7,552 nt of DNA from a bacterium (GTDB lineage Bacteria; Actinomycetota; Acidimicrobiia; Spongiisociales; UBA11373), in assembly GCA_013202595.1 (NCBI GenBank), contig JABMPV010000418.1, forward strand, positions 1-7,552, in the 5' to 3' direction. The notes below the pieces were generated by a model. That model was given only the letters and a program-made list of their open reading frames with translations. It was not told the DNA's origin and searched no databases. The translations under genes and the position numbers were made by a program. Positions 4,959 through 7,552 of this stretch are shown here, one piece after another. How positions within the stretch are numbered: position 1 is the stretch's first letter; the number at the start of each line of letters is the position of its first letter.

Positions 4959-6059
4959 CTACCCGATCAGTGACGCCACGGCTTCGCCGAACCTCGCCAT
5001 GCCGGTCTCGAGATCGTCCCTCGTCGAACCGAAGCCGAGGCGGAAGTGCCTGTTGTCCATCTCGAAGCAGCGGCCCGGCACGACGAAGGTGCGGTAGTCC
5101 TCGACGAGTGTGCGGTAGACCTTCTCGGGATCGACGGGGAAGCCGTCGACGAAACGCGGAAATGCCACCACACCGGCGTCCGGGGCCACCCACTCCAGAT
5201 AATCCTGGGATTCGACCCACGCCGCGGCGACAGCCATGTTGCCTTGCACCAGGTCGCGGGTCTTGACCAGGAACTCGTCACGGCGCCCCAGCACCTGCGT
5301 GGCGATCTCCTCCCCCACCGCGTTGTTGGCGATGGTGATCTGCTCGCGAATGGCGATCGCGGCATCCATGATCGACCTGTCGCCCGATGCCAGCCACCCG
5401 ACACGGATGCCGGGCAGGCCGAACGTCTTGGACATGGTCGAGATGGTGATCGCCTTGTCGCTCATCGCCGCGGCGGTCGGGAGCGGATCGGGATAGCTCA
5501 TCTCCCGGTAGGTCTCATCGAACATCAGATAACAGTCGTGACGTTCGGCGATCTCGATCAGTCGCTCCAGATCGGCTGTGGTGATCATGGACCCGGTCGG
5601 ATTGTTGGGATGGGTGAACGAGATCAGCCGCGTGTCGGGGCGGATCAGCGACTCCAGCCTGTCGAGATCGGGCCGGAACCCGTCGCTGTAGGCGAGCGTG
5701 AAGAGGGTGACGTCGCACCCGAGCGATCTGGGCACCTCGTAGAGCGACGGATAGGTGGGATGCTCGATCAGCACATGGTCGCCCGGCTTCACCAGAGCAC
5801 TGACGATCACGAAGTTGGCCTCGCTGGCACCGGTGGTGACAACCACGTCGCCGGCGCTCACGCCTTCGTCTCGCTCGGCGATCAACTCACGGAGATCGGG
5901 GCGTCCGCCATGGTGGCCGTACCGGAGCGCAAGACGATCGAGGTCGATCCCCAGGTCACCGAAGTGGGCGAACTTGACGGCACTCTCTCCGATGTCGTGA
6001 TCGACCTGGTACTGGTGCGTGTCGAACCAGATCTCGAGAGTCATCCGCTCAAACCACAT
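4959..6059 (-). CDS. Class I/II PLP-dependent aminotransferase
   Basis: This is a complete 366-residue fold-type I aminotransferase, probably a cytoplasmic homodimer. Visible sites: RYGHHGGRPDLRELIAE (46-62), the N-terminal domain motif of this fold; TTGASEAN (75-82), the phosphate-side loop; HPTYPSLYE (100-108); HPNNPTG with Asn153 (150-156); FDETYRE with Asp181 contacting the pyridine nitrogen and Tyr184 (180-186); STMSKTFGLPGIRVGW with Schiff-base Lys211 (207-222); and RHFRLGFG with Arg340, the likely substrate carboxylate binder (337-344). Start choice: the ATG at 6059 is preceded by GGAGG (plus-strand 6065-6069) five bases away; an ATG five codons later lacks this. It lies 58 bases after the deaminase stop and may share its transcript. 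Its substrate cannot be named; annotation beyond the class would be guesswork. Confidence 0.92.
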   Translation of the reverse strand: MWFERMTLEIWFDTHQYQVDHDIGESAVKFAHFGDLGIDLDRLALRYGHHGGRPDLRELIAERDEGVSAGDVVVTTGASEANFVIVSALVKPGDHVLIEHPTYPSLYEVPRSLGCDVTLFTLAYSDGFRPDLDRLESLIRPDTRLISFTHPNNPTGSMITTADLERLIEIAERHDCYLMFDETYREMSYPDPLPTAAAMSDKAITISTMSKTFGLPGIRVGWLASGDRSIMDAAIAIREQITIANNAVGEEIATQVLGRRDEFLVKTRDLVQGNMAVAAAWVESQDYLEWVAPDAGVVAFPRFVDGFPVDPEKVYRTLVEDYRTFVVPGRCFEMDNRHFRLGFGSTRDDLETGMARFGEAVASLIG

Positions 6060-6117
6060 AGCCGCCTCCAGATGAGTGATCCGCCAACGACCCTACAGAC
6101 ATGATGCGACCCCGATG

Positions 6118-6558
6118 TCAGACGCCGATGTCCTCAGTCCACAGATCGGGACGGGCCTCCACGAACTGCTCCATCAACGCGACACACCGCTGGTCATCGA
6201 CGACATCCAGTGTGACGCCACGCAGGCGCAGGTGCTCCTCCGGACCCCGGAACGAGCGGTTCTCACCGATCACCACACGGGGGATTCCATACAGGAGCGC
6301 GGCGCCACTGCACATGTCGCACGGCGAGAGCGTGGAGTAGAGGACGGAGCGGCGGTAGTCGGCTCCCGGCATCCTGCCGGCGTTCTCCAGACAGTCCATC
6401 TCGGCGTGCTTGATCACCGAACCCTCCTGGACCCGGCGATTGTGCCCCCGACCGACGATCCGCCCGTCGATCACCAGGACCGACCCGATCGGGATCCCGC
6501 CCTCGGCCAGGCCGGCCTCGGCTTCTGCGATCGCGGCATCCATGAAGGCGTCCGTCAT
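6118..6558 (-). CDS. Cytosine deaminase, yeast FCY1-like (CDA fold)
   Basis: The 146-residue zinc hydrolase most resembles yeast cytosine deaminase, which converts cytosine to uracil for pyrimidine salvage; it is unrelated to the larger E. coli CodA. Zinc ligands are His51 (KHAEMDCLENAGR), Cys80 and Cys83 (SPCDMC), with Glu53 as the proton shuttle. Asn40 in GRGHN corresponds to the yeast base-contacting Asn51. The C-terminal WTEDIGV (Trp140, Asp143) matches the yeast WFEDIGE lid that closes over the base, and STLSPCDMCSGA and GIPRVVIGEN are also near-identical in pattern. That C-terminal match separates it from guanine and tRNA-adenosine deaminases. Start ATG 6558 has an AGGAG about eight bases upstream; an in-frame extension to 6675 has no family resemblance and crosses the divergent promoter region. 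A related role on another pyrimidine or amino-heterocycle remains possible. Confidence 0.85.
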   Translation of the reverse strand: MTDAFMDAAIAEAEAGLAEGGIPIGSVLVIDGRIVGRGHNRRVQEGSVIKHAEMDCLENAGRMPGADYRRSVLYSTLSPCDMCSGAALLYGIPRVVIGENRSFRGPEEHLRLRGVTLDVVDDQRCVALMEQFVEARPDLWTEDIGV

Positions 6559-6589
6559 GGCCGTTACTCCTCGTTCGGTTCCTGAAGCC

Positions 6590-6618
6590 ACGCTATCGCA
6601 ACAGCGGGCCCCTCCGAA
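6590..6618 (-). promoter_or_regulatory. Candidate promoter for the deaminase/aminotransferase pair
   Basis: On the minus strand TAGCGT (plus 6590-6595) fits TANNNT and TTCGGA (plus 6613-6618) is a weak -35 with a 17-base spacer. It would give a leader of about two dozen bases that includes the ribosome binding site. High-GC DNA yields such matches by chance, so confidence is low. Confidence 0.35.
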
Positions 6619-6662
6619 TCTTGAGACCCTCCTCACGGTTCTCTGACATCGGCGGGCGATCG

Positions 6663-6680
6663 TAGGATCACCCAAAGGAG
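6663..6680 (+). promoter_or_regulatory. Candidate -10 and ribosome binding site of the lipoprotein gene
   Basis: TAGGAT (6663-6668) fits TANNNT, and AAAGGAG (6674-6680) is a strong ribosome binding site seven bases before the ATG at 6688. The binding site fixes the start. The -35 is unclear: CTGACA at 6643-6648 is a good hexamer but only 14 bases from this -10. Confidence 0.5.
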
Positions 6681-6687
6681 ATAGCCG

Positions 6688-7552
6688 ATGAAGAACCTGA
6701 GGATCACGACCTTTCTGGTGGCCATGACCCTGATGACGGCCGCCTGTGCCGGCGGCACTGATTCGACCGGAGCGACCGCCGCGACCGCCTCGACCGGAAC
6801 CCCGGCAACGACGACGTCAGCCGGGGACGAGCCTGCAAGCACGACCCCGCCGGAGGCCATCGAGACGGTGGTGGCGGCGGTCTCGGGCGCATATCCGATC
6901 GTGGATACCGGCCAGGATGCCTGCTACACCGACGGCACCGCCGCCATCGTCTGTCCCGAAGATGGGGATGACTTCTTCGGCCAGGACGGCAACTACCAGG
7001 GCAGCCTGCCGACCCATACTGACAACGGTGACGGCACGGTCACTGATGTCATCACCGGCCTCATGTGGCAGCAGGATCCCGGCGACAAGATGACCTATGA
7101 CGCGGCCGTCTCGGGCGCATCGTCATTCGACCTGGCGGGATACGACGACTGGCGGCTCCCGACCATCAAGGAGTTGTATTCCCTGATCGACTTCTCCGGA
7201 ACGGACCCCAGCGGCTGCCAGACGGCCGACTGCGCAGCCCGGCCATTCATCGACACGGACGCCTTCGCCTTCGAGTACGGCGACACTGATTCCGGTGAGC
7301 GCCAGATCGACTCTCAGTGGGCCACCAGCACCATTTACGTCGGCACCACCATGAACGGCGATGAGACCATGTTTGGCGTCAACTTCGCCGACGGAAGGAT
7401 CAAGGGGTACGGACTGACCAACCCCGGCACCGGCGCCGACAAGGAGTTCTTCGTCATCTACGTGCGCGGCAACACTGCCTACGGTGACAACGTGTTCGTC
7501 GACATGGGCGACGGAACGGTTGCCGACCTGGCCACCGGTCTCATGTGGCAGC
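6688..7552 (+). CDS. Secreted DUF1566 (Lcl C-terminal-like) lipoprotein, 5' portion
   Basis: The frame is open from ATG 6688 to the window end (288 complete codons), so the C-terminus is missing. Residues 1-19 are a lipoprotein-type signal peptide (basic MKNLR, hydrophobic FLVAMTLMTA) with the likely lipidated Cys20 in TAAC; the -3 residue is Thr, not the usual Leu. Residues 21-56 are a low-complexity Thr/Ala/Ser/Pro linker suited to crossing the cell wall. From about 70 the DUF1566 pattern appears: PIVDTGQDACY, FFGQDGNYQG, NGDGTVTDVITGLMWQQ (113-129), YDDWRLPTIKELYSLI (152-167), QWATST (210-215) and FFVIYVRG (254-261). A second copy opens at VDMGDGTVADLATGLMWQ (271-288) as the window ends. 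Cys79/Cys89 and Cys177/Cys182 could form disulfides. The family is linked to extracellular binding, but its ligand here is unknown. Confidence 0.88.
   Translation, partial: MKNLRITTFLVAMTLMTAACAGGTDSTGATAATASTGTPATTTSAGDEPASTTPPEAIETVVAAVSGAYPIVDTGQDACYTDGTAAIVCPEDGDDFFGQDGNYQGSLPTHTDNGDGTVTDVITGLMWQQDPGDKMTYDAAVSGASSFDLAGYDDWRLPTIKELYSLIDFSGTDPSGCQTADCAARPFIDTDAFAFEYGDTDSGERQIDSQWATSTIYVGTTMNGDETMFGVNFADGRIKGYGLTNPGTGADKEFFVIYVRGNTAYGDNVFVDMGDGTVADLATGLMWQ

Noticed and set aside
4931..4964. Bidirectional terminator between the convergent CDF and aminotransferase genes
   Set aside because: GTAG/CTAC and CCG/CGG can pair only with a bulge and no T-run follows on either side; too weak to call.
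6090..6095. Internal promoter between the deaminase and aminotransferase (minus-strand TAGGGT)
   Set aside because: Fits TANNNT, but there is no -35 or extended -10 to support it; a chance match is likely.
5046..6104. Plus-strand 352-codon open frame antisense to the class I aminotransferase
   Set aside because: No recognisable domain; the minus strand carries all aminotransferase motifs including the Schiff-base lysine. It is a mirror of a high-GC gene.
6559..6675. N-terminal extension of the cytosine deaminase by 39 codons
   Set aside because: Arg/Cys-rich with no family match; the ATG at 6558 has a good ribosome binding site and gives the expected length.

Overview
The window is high-GC DNA with dense, short-spaced genes, four-base stop/start overlaps, GTG starts and several starts that look leaderless (a TANNNT-like -10 six to eight bases before the start codon). 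This suggests an actinobacterium, perhaps an Acidimicrobiia-like environmental lineage. That placement is inferred from style and protein family resemblance; no marker gene is present.

Layout, left to right. (1) Positions 1-203 hold the 3' end of an amino-acid-type ABC transporter ATPase. (2) Positions 204-585 are non-coding and full of repeats: a degenerate 7-bp tandem array, then a series of perfect hairpins and an 18-bp tandem duplication, resembling a composite REP/MITE-like element. (3) Positions 586-1296 hold a protein of a hotdog/thioesterase-like uncharacterised family with a CFVCG motif. (4) Positions 1333-3631 hold a tightly coupled pair, a class III (GABA/ornithine-type) aminotransferase and carbamate kinase. 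They may be preceded by a 20-codon leader ORF that ends inside the aminotransferase start codon region. (5) Positions 3674-4935 hold a metal-responsive operon: a palindromic operator/promoter, an ArsR/SmtB repressor with a complete CzrA-type alpha-5 zinc/cobalt site, and a translationally coupled cation diffusion facilitator exporter. (6) On the minus strand, 6558 to 4959, are a yeast-FCY1-type cytosine deaminase followed by a class I/II aminotransferase, convergent with the metal operon. (7) From 6688 to the window end is a secreted lipoprotein with repeated DUF1566 (Lcl C-terminal-like) segments, divergent from the deaminase and cut off by the window edge.

Functionally, the left half looks like amino-acid uptake and nitrogen catabolism (ABC ATPase, transaminase, carbamate kinase), though the repeat block and the thioesterase-like gene separate the transporter from the enzymes. 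The middle is a self-contained zinc/cobalt sensing and efflux unit. The minus-strand pair joins pyrimidine salvage to an amino-transfer step of unknown substrate.

I found no clear new defence or mobile system. The points most worth a second look are the composite palindromic repeat block, the leader ORF before the aminotransferase, the Glu-for-His change in the CDF transport site, and the fungal-type cytosine deaminase paired with an aminotransferase.
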